From an uncultured Acidobacteriaceae bacterium (GTDB taxonomy: Bacteria > Acidobacteriota > Terriglobia > Terriglobales > Acidobacteriaceae), in contig CALFMO010000023.1 of assembly GCA_937879855.1 (NCBI GenBank), positions 1-64,000 on the forward strand: a DNA stretch of 64,000 nucleotides, written 5' to 3'. Shown piece after piece: positions 8,924 to 17,400 of the stretch. The notes beneath the pieces were generated by a model. That model did not search any database. It worked only from the letters and a program-made list of their open reading frames with translations, and had not been told where the DNA came from. The stretch's first letter is position 1. Each line of letters starts with the position of its first letter. A program made the position numbers and the translations under genes.

Positions 8924-9390
8924 CGTTCACACAGGAACTTTACGTATTCCTTGAGAGCCTCGTGCTCTTCAGATGTTAGTTCCTCTACTGGCTGTGACCG
9001 AGCCGCAAATCGTAGAGCCGCTTCTTGGAAATGAATGTCGCGCGCCCGTGCCAGTCCCGAAAGAACGAATAACTTTTCCGCAGGTACGTGGATAAATTGA
9101 GCGATCTTCGTAACTGTTCTGGGCGCAGGCATATAATTCTCATCGTTTTCGATACCTATAAGCTCTGCGAGATCCACGTCCAGTTTCTGGGAGAATTGCT
9201 CCCAAGTGAGTTTATGCTCACGTCGGCTCAGATTTACTAACGATACGAATGCCTGGCGTGCTGCACTGACTTTCTGGGTCTGTTGCTCCAAATCTTCAAC
9301 TGCCATGACAAGGCCACCTACCGAAACAAAGCAATTGTCTTCCAATGCCGCCTGTTTCTTAAGCCATTCGCGATCTGAATTAGGTTTCAT
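8920..9390 (-). CDS. XRE-family transcriptional regulator
   Basis: A 156-residue protein with a helix-turn-helix at about residues 50-110 (SRREHKLTWEQFSQKLDVDLAELIGIEND, then RTVTKIAQFIHVPAEKL), preceded by a helical extension. The C-terminus ends in an acidic helix (TSEEHEALKEYVKFLCER). It is the presumed cleavable repressor partner of the ImmA/IrrE peptidase that follows. It overlaps the upstream GNAT-like gene and the downstream peptidase gene by 4 bp each. Which promoter it controls is not shown, but the divergent promoter at 10.25-10.32 kb is the obvious candidate. Confidence 0.82.
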   Translation of the reverse strand: MKPNSDREWLKKQAALEDNCFVSVGGLVMAVEDLEQQTQKVSAARQAFVSLVNLSRREHKLTWEQFSQKLDVDLAELIGIENDENYMPAPRTVTKIAQFIHVPAEKLFVLSGLARARDIHFQEAALRFAARSQPVEELTSEEHEALKEYVKFLCER

Positions 9391-10022
9391 GGTCTTACTC
9401 CGGTTAAGAAATTCTCGGCTTGCTCCGGCGTGTACTCCAGCCAGAGTAGGTTTTGTTTAGCGGAATCGCGACCGACCGGTGTCATTCTGCATGCCTGCCG
9501 ATAGAATTGTTCTGTAATGGGGAGAGAGTGTAATCCAATCCTGCCCTTACAGTCTTCTTCCTTACTTTTCAGCACGGCGGCTTCAATCAAGCGGCTTCCT
9601 ATCGGGCTGTAGAGCGGCTTCTCGCCGAGGGCGACCATCAACGTTTTCAGGTTCCACGGCGCAACCTCGACATAATCGACGTAGACAAGCGATCTGTCTG
9701 CCTGTTCGGGGAGTCGACATCGGCAGAATTCGCCCACGGTTTCCAGCTTCATCAGGCCTTGCAGTTTCTTGTCGTAGCGAATGCCGTAGAAGGTGTTGGC
9801 AAGGACACCCAGCTCAGGAGCCTTGACGGTCCAGTCCCAATGGAAGTGCTGAGGAACGAGGTCACGGCTGCCACGGGAAGCGAGCTGCCGAGCTGCCTTA
9901 AGCACAATTGGCCGCCATTCTTGCTGGGCCTCGATGAAATGCTCGACAGTCACTTCATCGAAAAGCTCCGCTGCAACAGGCTCTCCCGTCCTGTTATCGA
10001 TGATATCGACGCGGGTCTTCAC
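9387..10022 (-). CDS. GNAT-fold acetyltransferase-like protein
   Basis: A 211-residue protein. The segment SLVYVDYVEVAPWN followed by YSPIGSRLIEAAVLKSKEEDCKGRIGLHSL and EQFYRQACRMTPVG has the beta4-alpha3-beta5-alpha4 pattern of GNAT acetyltransferases, with PIGSRL standing where the acetyl-CoA P-loop (Q/RxxGxG/A) should be, in divergent form. The start is GTG at 10022, overlapping the RHH gene stop as GTGA. An RHH gene followed by a GNAT gene is the layout of TacA-TacT-type toxin-antitoxin pairs, but this protein is longer than those toxins (about 160 residues) and its first 100 residues are unassigned. Toxin activity is only an inference. Confidence 0.55.
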   Translation of the reverse strand: MKTRVDIIDNRTGEPVAAELFDEVTVEHFIEAQQEWRPIVLKAARQLASRGSRDLVPQHFHWDWTVKAPELGVLANTFYGIRYDKKLQGLMKLETVGEFCRCRLPEQADRSLVYVDYVEVAPWNLKTLMVALGEKPLYSPIGSRLIEAAVLKSKEEDCKGRIGLHSLPITEQFYRQACRMTPVGRDSAKQNLLWLEYTPEQAENFLTGVRP

Positions 10023-10228
10023 ACAACCATTAACTCCGCTTTTTTCTTCTCTTCGTCCTCGAAAAAGAGCTTCTCGCCCCGGCTCAACCGAGCCTCTACC
10101 ATTTGATACAGTCGTAGCGCCTGGCGCAAGAGTGCGGTCTTGCTGACGTCTTTGCGCGCACTGAGGTCCTCCAACAATCGCATCTCCTGATCCGTCAGGT
10201 TGAGAGTCATCGTGCGTTTGTCAGCCAT
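10019..10228 (-). CDS. Ribbon-helix-helix (CopG/DUF1778-like) regulator or antitoxin
   Basis: A 69-residue protein with a clear RHH fold: strand RTMTLNLTDQEM, then helices RLLEDLSARKDVSKTALLRQALRLYQ. The rest is charged (FFEDEEKKKAELMVV), like an antitoxin tail. It is the first gene of a four-gene minus-strand operon (RHH, GNAT-like, XRE, ImmA/IrrE), with a strong AGGAGG-type ribosome binding site. Proteins of this type bind short inverted repeats at their own promoter. An inverted repeat AAGTATAT/ATATACTT lies over the promoter upstream, so autoregulation and control of the divergent conjugation operon are plausible. Confidence 0.8.
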   Translation of the reverse strand: MADKRTMTLNLTDQEMRLLEDLSARKDVSKTALLRQALRLYQMVEARLSRGEKLFFEDEEKKKAELMVV

Positions 10229-10248
10229 CTGAGCTTCCTCCTGGAATG

Positions 10249-10318
10249 AAGTATATAGAAAGTACAGTAAAAGTCAACACAAAATATACTTGCATTAGCT
10301 AAATTTTATGTATATAAT
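10249..10318. promoter_or_regulatory. Divergent sigma70-type promoters sharing one inverted-repeat operator
   Basis: Plus strand: TTGCAT (10290-10295), 17-base spacer, TATAAT (10313-10318), directing the Ubl-E2 operon. Minus strand: TTGACT (10277-10272), 16-base spacer, TATACT (10255-10250), directing the RHH/GNAT-like/XRE/ImmA operon. The inverted repeat AAGTATAT (10249-10256) / ATATACTT (10284-10291) covers the minus -10 box with its left arm and touches the plus -35 box with its right arm. A dimeric repressor bound to both arms would shut both operons. Boxes are read by eye. Confidence 0.65.
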
Positions 10319-10358
10319 AGCTACCAGTTGAACAAGCGCGCAAGCGCAAGGAGGTTTT

Positions 10359-11123
10359 ATGGAAGTACCGGACCAGAGTGGTAATGACCCGAAAAACGGG
10401 CTCGTGGAGGTAATCGAGGTAATTGAAATCGTCGAGCTTGAGGAACATGCCAAGCGGCATGGGACTCATGCTCCTCATGCCAAGCACTATGCATTCCGGG
10501 TAGACAAAACGAGGGTTGTTGTAGACACTCCGACCATCACAGGGACAGGAATACTGGCGAAGGTCGGAAAAACACCGCAGCAGTTCAAGCTGTATCAACA
10601 TAAGCGTGGGCATCAGCCCATTCTCATCGGTCCTGACCAAGTAGTGGATCTCAGGGAACCCGGTGTAGAACGCTTCACGACCATGCCGAAGGACACGACA
10701 GAGGGCCTGGAGGCCCCCTGTCTCCGCATGGATTTCCGGCTGCCGTCCGTTGACGAAGAATACCTCAACGGCCTTGGGCTGAGCTGGGAGACGATCCGCG
10801 ATGGCCAAAATCAATGGCTTATTATCCACAGTTGGAAACTTCCCAACGGCTACAACGTTGCCATCGTAGATCTGGCGCTGATGATACCGAGTAACTATTC
10901 AGACAGCCAGATAGACATGGTCTACTTCAAGCCCGCCCTTGGACGGAGCGACGGAAGAGGCATAAACAACCTTTCGCAAATAGTCATCGCTGGCCAGACA
11001 TGGCAACAATGGTCCCGGCACCGGACCGCCCAGAATCCTTGGCGCGCTAGTATCGATGATGTTGCCAGTCACTTGGGTTTGGTTGACGAATGGCTTCGCC
11101 GTGAATTCGGACCAAAGGCATGA
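10359..11123 (+). CDS. Ubiquitin-like domain fused to prokaryotic E2-like domain (Ubl-E2)
   Basis: A 254-residue fusion. Residues about 42-109 match the bacterial multiubiquitin-type Ubl (KHYAFRVDKTRVVVDTPTITG, KTPQQFKLYQH, DQVVDLREPGVERF). Residues about 126-252 match Prok-E2 family E (LIIHSWKLPNGYN, VDLALMIPSNYSDSQIDMVYF, TWQQWSRHR). The N-terminus has a VIEVIEIVELEE stretch. The only cysteine is C121, in the linker, so no cysteine sits in the E2 core. Comparative genomics places such Ubl, E2, E1 and JAB genes together, and Bub operons are reported to work through oxyester rather than thioester links; this protein fits that kind. Start ATG follows AAGGAGG. It overlaps the E1 gene by 4 bp. 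Confidence 0.85.
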   Translation: MEVPDQSGNDPKNGLVEVIEVIEIVELEEHAKRHGTHAPHAKHYAFRVDKTRVVVDTPTITGTGILAKVGKTPQQFKLYQHKRGHQPILIGPDQVVDLREPGVERFTTMPKDTTEGLEAPCLRMDFRLPSVDEEYLNGLGLSWETIRDGQNQWLIIHSWKLPNGYNVAIVDLALMIPSNYSDSQIDMVYFKPALGRSDGRGINNLSQIVIAGQTWQQWSRHRTAQNPWRASIDDVASHLGLVDEWLRREFGPKA

Positions 11124-12499
11124 AATACGCACTGCGCATGACGGAAAGACAGCACGCTGTGCTGCGATCCCATCTTTTTCCCGGAGACGGAAAGGAAGCG
11201 GTGGCGCTGCTCTTCTGCGGACGCTGCAAGGGCGAAACAAGGCATGTATTCACTGTGCAGAGAGTCGTGCTCGTTCCCTATGAGGTCTGCGACCGTCGCC
11301 CAGATCGCATCACCTGGCCAACGGATCTTGTCGATGAACTCTTACGGGAGGCGTTCGGAAAAGAACAGGCCATAGTAAAAGTCCACAGCCATCCAACGGA
11401 GTATCGGCGATTCTCTGATCTGGATGACCGATCAGATAGGGATTTGTTCGCCTCTATTATTGGCTCTCTGAACGACGAACTCCCGCACGCAAGCGTCATC
11501 ATGCTTCCTGATGGAGAACTCTTTGGGCGCGTCGTAGCTGACGAAGGCAAAATCATAGGTCCGCTCGCATCGATCATGGCACTGGGACACAATTTGCGGA
11601 TTTGGCAGGAGCGGCGAAACGAGGAAGCAGGCGGATTCACGGTGCGCCACGCTCAAGCGTTCGGGAATGGCACAACCAGTCTCCTTAGAACGTTGTCTAT
11701 CGCGATCATTGGCTGTTCTGGCACCGGAAGCGTTGTAGCAGAACAGCTCGCCCGCCTGGGGGTAGGCCGTTTGGTCTTGGTGGACCCTGACGTTGTCGAA
11801 GAGAAAAACCTCAATCGGATTTTGAATTCCGGTAAGGAGGATGCATATCTTGCGCGGCCGAAGGTCCACGTTCTAGCCTCTGCTATCGCCCGCATGGGAC
11901 TAAATCAGGAAGTCGTGACACTAGCGTCGAATCTGATAAACCCTGACGTGGTGCGAAAGGTCGCGGCGTGCGACATCGTTATCGGCTGCATGGATGGGGC
12001 GGAAGGGCGACACATGCTGAACCGCCTTGCCACTTTCTACGTCCTGCCCTATTTTGACGTGGGCGTGCGGCTGGATGCAGATGGAAAGGGAGGGATCGAG
12101 GGTATCGCGGGAACCGTCCACTATTTGCAGCCGGGCCTTTCGAGCCTTTTAAGTCGCGGTGCATACGATATGAAACGCGTGGAAGCCGAAGAAGTTCGGC
12201 GCACCGATCCAGAACTTTACCGCCGTCGAGTCAAGGAAGGGTATTTGCGCGGAGTTGAAGAGGATCGCCCGGCCGTCATCAGCGTCAACACTTTCTTTGC
12301 TGCCCTTGCGGTGAATGAGCTGTTAGCGAGGCTTCATCCATTCCGGAACTTGAGCAATGAGAACTTCGCGATCTTGGGCGGAAGCCTCTCGGAAATGCAG
12401 TTCTATCCCGAATCTGAGGCCGAGCCTTGCGCAATTCTGCGGCGCCATGTCGGTCGCGGCGACGTCGTGCCGCTTCTGGAACGGCCGGCCCTGTCATGA
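11120..12499 (+). CDS. JAB-domain deubiquitinase fused to ThiF/E1-like adenylyltransferase
   Basis: A 459-residue fusion. Residues 1-160 form a JAB/MPN zinc isopeptidase: E26, then H89-S-H91-P with S99 and D102, the full JAMM motif. Residues 185-445 form a ThiF/E1 domain: IIGCSGTGSVVAEQL (nucleotide loop 197-203), VDPDVVEEKNLNR (222-233), CDIVIGCMDG. In the crossover loop, where E1 enzymes usually carry the catalytic Cys, this protein reads QPGLSSLLSRGAYD (337-350): serines S341, S342, S345 and no cysteine. The E1 half would adenylate the Ubl C-terminus; the JAB half would mature or remove the Ubl. Coupled by 4-bp overlaps to both neighbours. Confidence 0.88.
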   Translation: MKYALRMTERQHAVLRSHLFPGDGKEAVALLFCGRCKGETRHVFTVQRVVLVPYEVCDRRPDRITWPTDLVDELLREAFGKEQAIVKVHSHPTEYRRFSDLDDRSDRDLFASIIGSLNDELPHASVIMLPDGELFGRVVADEGKIIGPLASIMALGHNLRIWQERRNEEAGGFTVRHAQAFGNGTTSLLRTLSIAIIGCSGTGSVVAEQLARLGVGRLVLVDPDVVEEKNLNRILNSGKEDAYLARPKVHVLASAIARMGLNQEVVTLASNLINPDVVRKVAACDIVIGCMDGAEGRHMLNRLATFYVLPYFDVGVRLDADGKGGIEGIAGTVHYLQPGLSSLLSRGAYDMKRVEAEEVRRTDPELYRRRVKEGYLRGVEEDRPAVISVNTFFAALAVNELLARLHPFRNLSNENFAILGGSLSEMQFYPESEAEPCAILRRHVGRGDVVPLLERPALS

Positions 12500-12867
12500 A
12501 AAACGCTTTTCGGATAGCATGGGGGGCCATGCAAGGCCTCCTCGACCGCTGGAAATATAGGAGACGGGTCCGAACGGCTGCAGTACACGAGATCCCCGAG
12601 AAACTCGACAGGAGATATATTTACCTCATTGGCTCCGATAATCCCTGGTCGGCGGCCTTGCTCTGTCCATGCGGATGTGGCGAAACGATACATCTCAGCC
12701 TGCTGCGAGATGATTCGCCTTTCTGGACTCTTCGGCTAGAAAAAGTAGGTAACCTCCCCACCCTCTCACCTTCAGTATGGCGCACAAAGGGGTGTCGCTC
12801 TCACTTCTTCTTGAGGCAAGGCACGATCGTCTGGTGTCGGACCGGGCGGACATCGGTTACGCGCTAG
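12496..12867 (+). CDS. DUF6527-like protein, third gene of the ubiquitin-like operon
   Basis: A 123-residue protein; start ATG 12496 overlaps the E1 stop as ATGA, so it is translated with it. It has a CPCGC motif at 57-61 (possible metal site), H66, and GCRSHFFLRQGTIVWC at 99-114. This pattern fits DUF6527, small proteins that accompany bacterial Ubl/E1/E2 genes. A Ser-His peptidase family has been reported in Bub operons; S102 and H103 or H66 here are candidates, but I cannot confirm that DUF6527 is that family. The enzymatic role is unproven. Confidence 0.65.
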   Translation: MKNAFRIAWGAMQGLLDRWKYRRRVRTAAVHEIPEKLDRRYIYLIGSDNPWSAALLCPCGCGETIHLSLLRDDSPFWTLRLEKVGNLPTLSPSVWRTKGCRSHFFLRQGTIVWCRTGRTSVTR

Positions 12868-13019
12868 TTGCACTCAGGGAAATGAACCGATCAATAATAG
12901 TCATTGCGTCGACAACCATTTTACGTTCAAGCAAGACTGCCTCCGTCTGCCATTTCCGCGGATACCTCGGCAGGCTCTCCGATCGCGCACTCTTGCGCCT
13001 CATTCAGCCGTTGCAACCT

Positions 13020-14426
13020 CTAGCGCAAACATACGCTTGACAATTGGCCGATGACATCTGTGAGAGCGCTCTCGAACTCTCGGCTCACATCCTGGTATCC
13101 GCTATTTGCATGAGTGATCTCATGCAAGAGTGTGCCTGCGAACGAAGTGAGCGAGGCCAATTCGGATCGCTTTACGATGATTCTTTTTTTATCCGGTTCC
13201 CAAAGACCCTGACACTCCCCACCTGTCCCGAAGTCAGGACGCATGGTTTCAGAGACCCTCACCTCGCGAACCACGGCAGGTAAACCGCCGACAAGCCGCA
13301 CGATCTGCTGCCAGCGGTCGAAAACCTTTCGTTCCGCTAGCGTAAGATCGTCCCTCGAAACAAACTTGAACTCAAAGCTGCTGTTCCACTCGGCCTGGTA
13401 AACGGAGAGATCGCGAATAGGATTGCCCTGCATATCCTTGAGCCCGGCGAGAGACCGTCTAACGTTGTCTGGTATCGCAATGACCTCATATTCGTCTTCG
13501 GTCGCGTGATCTATTGAATCGCGTGCGCTGCCAAGCTCCGATGCGGTTACAAACAGCACTTTCTTGCGCGCATTCAGGATCTGACAAGCGTGAACAGCAA
13601 CGTCGATCCACGTTACCTCATCGTGTTGGGTGCCGCGCTCAATGTTCGACAAGTCGGCGGCCAGCACCTGCGCCACTTCTTCAGATTGTGAAGAGAGGAG
13701 CATGCCCTTCACCCTGTCGGTGTATGCCGTCCGTCCTACGTTTGTACGTTCTCTGTTTAGAGCCCTCCGCATCGCGGTCGTGAGAGATGTGATGTTGTAC
13801 GAAAACGCAAATCGCTCTTCTTCGGCGACGAGGAGACCTGTTACGTAGACTCTGGCATCGCGCCCCGCAGTTCTTTCTAAAATTTGACCGTGAGGAGTGG
13901 TTTCGAGCACCCGCTCTCCCGAAAATCGCAGAAAGAAGTGTTTGGCAGCCTTGATGTCTGCCGTCGAGACACCTTGTACTTCAAAGTCGGAACCGTCCAT
14001 CTTCGGACTACTTGGGGGACTGACCACTGCCTGGAGAGTGATCACATCTTCAAAACCGTACTTCGCCGCCTCTACAAGAGAAATGTCGCAGTGTGCCGAC
14101 TTGATTTGTACGTGGATGTTCCGACGGCTCAAAGTGGCTAAGGCATCTTTTAACCCAACTCCAAATTTTCCGATGACCTTACCCGCCTTCCTTAGCTTTT
14201 CAGGGTTCTCATTCTGTGTCAGGTTTTCGTAGCGGATACCCCGCCCGAAGTCACGGATATGCCAATTCCCCGAGCGATCTGCATTGATCGTGATGTCTCG
14301 GGTATTCGACAACACCTGTTCATCAAGTGCGTTCGCTATCAGCTCCCGAATTGCGTGCTTTACCTCCCACCCTTCAAGAATTTTTTCGATATTCAAATCG
14401 AAATTCCGTGGTTCATTCTTTGGCAT
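13020..14426 (-). CDS. GHKL (HSP90-like) ATPase with C-terminal HExxH metallopeptidase motif
   Basis: A 468-residue protein. The GHKL fold is clear: N-box ELIANALDE (28-36), G1 box IRDFGRGI (57-64) and G2 box GKFGVGLKDAL (86-96), as in MutL, Hsp90 and MORC proteins. The last 40 residues carry TLLHEITHANSGYQDVSREFE: H435, E436, H439 and a Glu at 450 or 452, a complete gluzincin-type zinc peptidase motif. I do not know a named family with this combination. It is the last gene of the motor-helicase-SbcCD operon, 23 bp after the SbcC-like gene. An ATP-gated clamp releasing a protease would fit an abortive effector; that is inference. Confidence 0.75.
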   Translation of the reverse strand: MPKNEPRNFDLNIEKILEGWEVKHAIRELIANALDEQVLSNTRDITINADRSGNWHIRDFGRGIRYENLTQNENPEKLRKAGKVIGKFGVGLKDALATLSRRNIHVQIKSAHCDISLVEAAKYGFEDVITLQAVVSPPSSPKMDGSDFEVQGVSTADIKAAKHFFLRFSGERVLETTPHGQILERTAGRDARVYVTGLLVAEEERFAFSYNITSLTTAMRRALNRERTNVGRTAYTDRVKGMLLSSQSEEVAQVLAADLSNIERGTQHDEVTWIDVAVHACQILNARKKVLFVTASELGSARDSIDHATEDEYEVIAIPDNVRRSLAGLKDMQGNPIRDLSVYQAEWNSSFEFKFVSRDDLTLAERKVFDRWQQIVRLVGGLPAVVREVRVSETMRPDFGTGGECQGLWEPDKKRIIVKRSELASLTSFAGTLLHEITHANSGYQDVSREFESALTDVIGQLSSVCLR

Positions 14427-14449
14427 GCCAACAGAGTCCCTTCGTTTGG

Positions 14450-17400
14450 CTATTTGCGTGGTCGTAATGCCCGCTCAAGATCAATCGCTCGCACGAACCC
14501 ACTATCTGTGTCTGCATGGAAGCCCGATCCGTCCGTCACCATTGAGGTGGCGGCAAGATAATCGCCAGGTCGACATGTAAAGACGACGATCTGGAAACTA
14601 CGGGCCTTCTCGGTCAGCAAGGCGCGAAACCACTCCATCCGGTTTACATCACTCTGAACGAGCTGATCATCCAGGACAATAGTTGTGCCTAGATACTCAG
14701 CGAGTGACAGCCGGTATAGCGTGGATAATTGCTCGCGGGTTCCGACTGAAATCAGTGATGTCGGCCTCAAACCGCCCGAGACAATAATCCCTTCTGTGGC
14801 CAATTGGGCGGTAAGCTGCACGGTCTGGTATCGCCGCTGAGTCAATTCCTGGAAACGCCCAGCGATTGCCGGCGCAAGGGCCTGTCCCAAGTTGCTCGCC
14901 TGGGCAGCGTCAGCCGCCTTCATCTGATCGAGCAACAGTCTCCAGGCCTCATATTCCGCCTCGATTTCTTTTTCCTGACGCTCCGCGAGCTCAAATGCCT
15001 CGATCGCATCGCGTAAGCGCTCGCGGGCCACCGCACCACCAACCTGTTGGAGAGCGCCCTGCGCCCGCTGGATGTTGCCCTCGATGCCGTCAAGATCTGA
15101 TTTCAGGCTAACTGCCGCATTCCGGGCAGCATTGAGCTCGTCGTCAGTAACGATCCGATCTGGGACAAGCAGAGCCCCATGACGCGCGGTCGCTTCCTGG
15201 ACCCTAGCCTCGGCCGCCGCCAGATCCTCGGCATCTCGTTGCCTTCGCAACTCGATGAGTCGACCGTTCGCCGAGGCATGGTTGGTTTTTGCGATCGTTA
15301 ATTGGCCTAGGGCAGTCTCGACCGCAGTCGCCGCTTGAGTTGCATTCGTACGCGCGCCGCTTAACGCTGCGTCGATGCGCTTTTTTCTCTCGTTTACCGC
15401 GTGCTCCAATGAAGCCAACTCTGCCGCAGCGCTTTCCTTCTCGGCGACACCGGCGGCGAGAGCGACTCGCGCGGCAACCAATGCGGAATCTACTCCCTCC
15501 GGGAAGACCGTCAGAGCCGCATCCCTCGCCACGATGGCTGCGTCCGTCGCCTTTCTTGACTGCCGGGTTCGCTCGTCAGTGAGTGTGCGCTCATTCGTCG
15601 CCTCGCCGGCGATCCTGCGCGCCTCCTCAGCCTCTTTTGACAACCGGTGCCGCAGTTTCCGCAACCCCGTTGTCGGATCAGCGCCAAGCGCCTTAAGATC
15701 CGCAGCCAAGGTACCGAGCTCTACGTCTCCAAGCAAGCCGCGGCATACCGCGGCTCGGTCGGACGCCTCGCGCAATGCTTCCATTGTGCCGGCCAATGCG
15801 TTGACCTGGCTGCGTAAGGTTTCAAGCTCTGCATCCTTCGCCTTGATGCCGGAGTCCAGTTCTTGAGCCTCAGCGATCTTCGCGTCTAGTCCCTCAAAGT
15901 CTCCGACACCAGCCGCAATGAGGTGAGGTTCTACTTCACGACTCCAACGAGTCTCCAAGCCTTTGGCAGTCTCTTGCGCCTCGCGCCTGCCACCGCGGAC
16001 ACGCACGGTCGCGATCTCCGCGATGGAGATTTCAACCTCCGCGTTGGCCTCAACGTCCAGCGGTTGCGCTGTTGAAGTCAATTCGGCCTTCTGCCCATCC
16101 TTTTGAACCTGCACATCGAGAAGAGCCTTCGGAGTCACCGTCACCACAAGACCGACGTTGAGCCCAGCCCGCGCGGCAGCGACATCTGTGGCGAGCTTAC
16201 GCATGGGGACGAGAGCACCAGGAAGCGGAACTGTAATGGCGGAACGCTGCGCGGCCAGCACTCCCCGTTCTCCGGAGGTTGCCTCCAAGCGGGCTCGGAG
16301 AGCAGTTTCCCTATCGACTGCGGCTTGAGCATCCTGGGCCCGTTTCTCTGCAGCTTGAGTATCTAGGGCGCGTTCGAGCAAATCGCATCGTTGAAGTTCG
16401 TCGTCAGTTTTTTTCGCAGCCGCTATCGCCTTGGAAGCGGATTCTATTGCGCTATCGGCTCTTGCCTGTTGTTCACGGAGCTCGCGTTCGGCTGCAGTAA
16501 CAGCCTCCCTAAGTTTCTGCGCAGTTAAAGCAGCATCGATTCGTTGCAGGGCTTCGCGCTCAGACTGTTCTGCCGCAGACTTCCGAAGTTCGAGCTGCTG
16601 ACGAACAACTGTATCCGTCAAGCCTGGATCTGATCCCCCTGCGCGGGCCGACTCTTCCGCAGCTGCGAGGGCGGTGTCTGCCTCCACTTGCCCCTTACGG
16701 GCTACACTTAGAATCTGCTCCGATACGTTGATTTTCCCGGCCAGCTCCACGACCTCGTGTTCGGTCGTTGCGACTTCGGTTCTGATCTTCTTGATACGCA
16801 GCACATCCTCTCCGGCAATCCGGACCTCTTCCGCGGCGGCTGAGCGGCATGTTGCCTGCGATGCAAGCCTCTCAAGATTTGCGACGAGATCGGTCGCGCC
16901 AGCTAATGCCTCCTGTTTCAACGCTCGCCGCCCGGTCAGCTCCCGCAACTGTCTCTCTGCGCCTTCCGATTCCGAAACAATCTTTTCCAGCTTCTCCTTC
17001 TCGGCTCTCGTTTCGACGAGTCGGTCTGCAGCGATCTTAAAGACACTACCCCTGGCGGTACTCTTTGCACCTCTGTCGGTGTACGCTGCGTCTCGTCGCG
17101 CCTGCGTTTCGCGAAGCAGTGCTACAAAGAGCGGGTCTTGCGCGACCGCTTGCAATGCTGCTGCGATCCGCTCCTGACCGCTGCCGGTCGGGTCATCTTG
17201 CAGGCTGCTGTGCAGTACAGCGCTCACGTCGTCCTGCGGCGACAAGAGCGCTGTCGCGAGGAAACTTGCAGGAAGTCCCTTGGCGCCGCCCGTACCGCCG
17301 GGTTCGGGAATACCCCAACGCAGGATTTCCCGCAACTTCCCATCAACCTTCCTCCCGCGTTCCAAATCATCGAAGTCCCTACCATTCTTTGATTCCTGCA

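Noticed and set aside
10299..10829. 176-residue minus-strand open frame
   Set aside because: Antisense to the Ubl-E2 gene and would start beyond its promoter; the Ubl and E2 patterns are clear on the plus strand.
10359..12867. Calling the Ubl operon a Bil (BilABCD) or type II CBASS system
   Set aside because: No separate E2 with a catalytic Cys, no CD-NTase and no CBASS effector are present; the Ubl is of the multiubiquitin type and fused to an E2 of family E.
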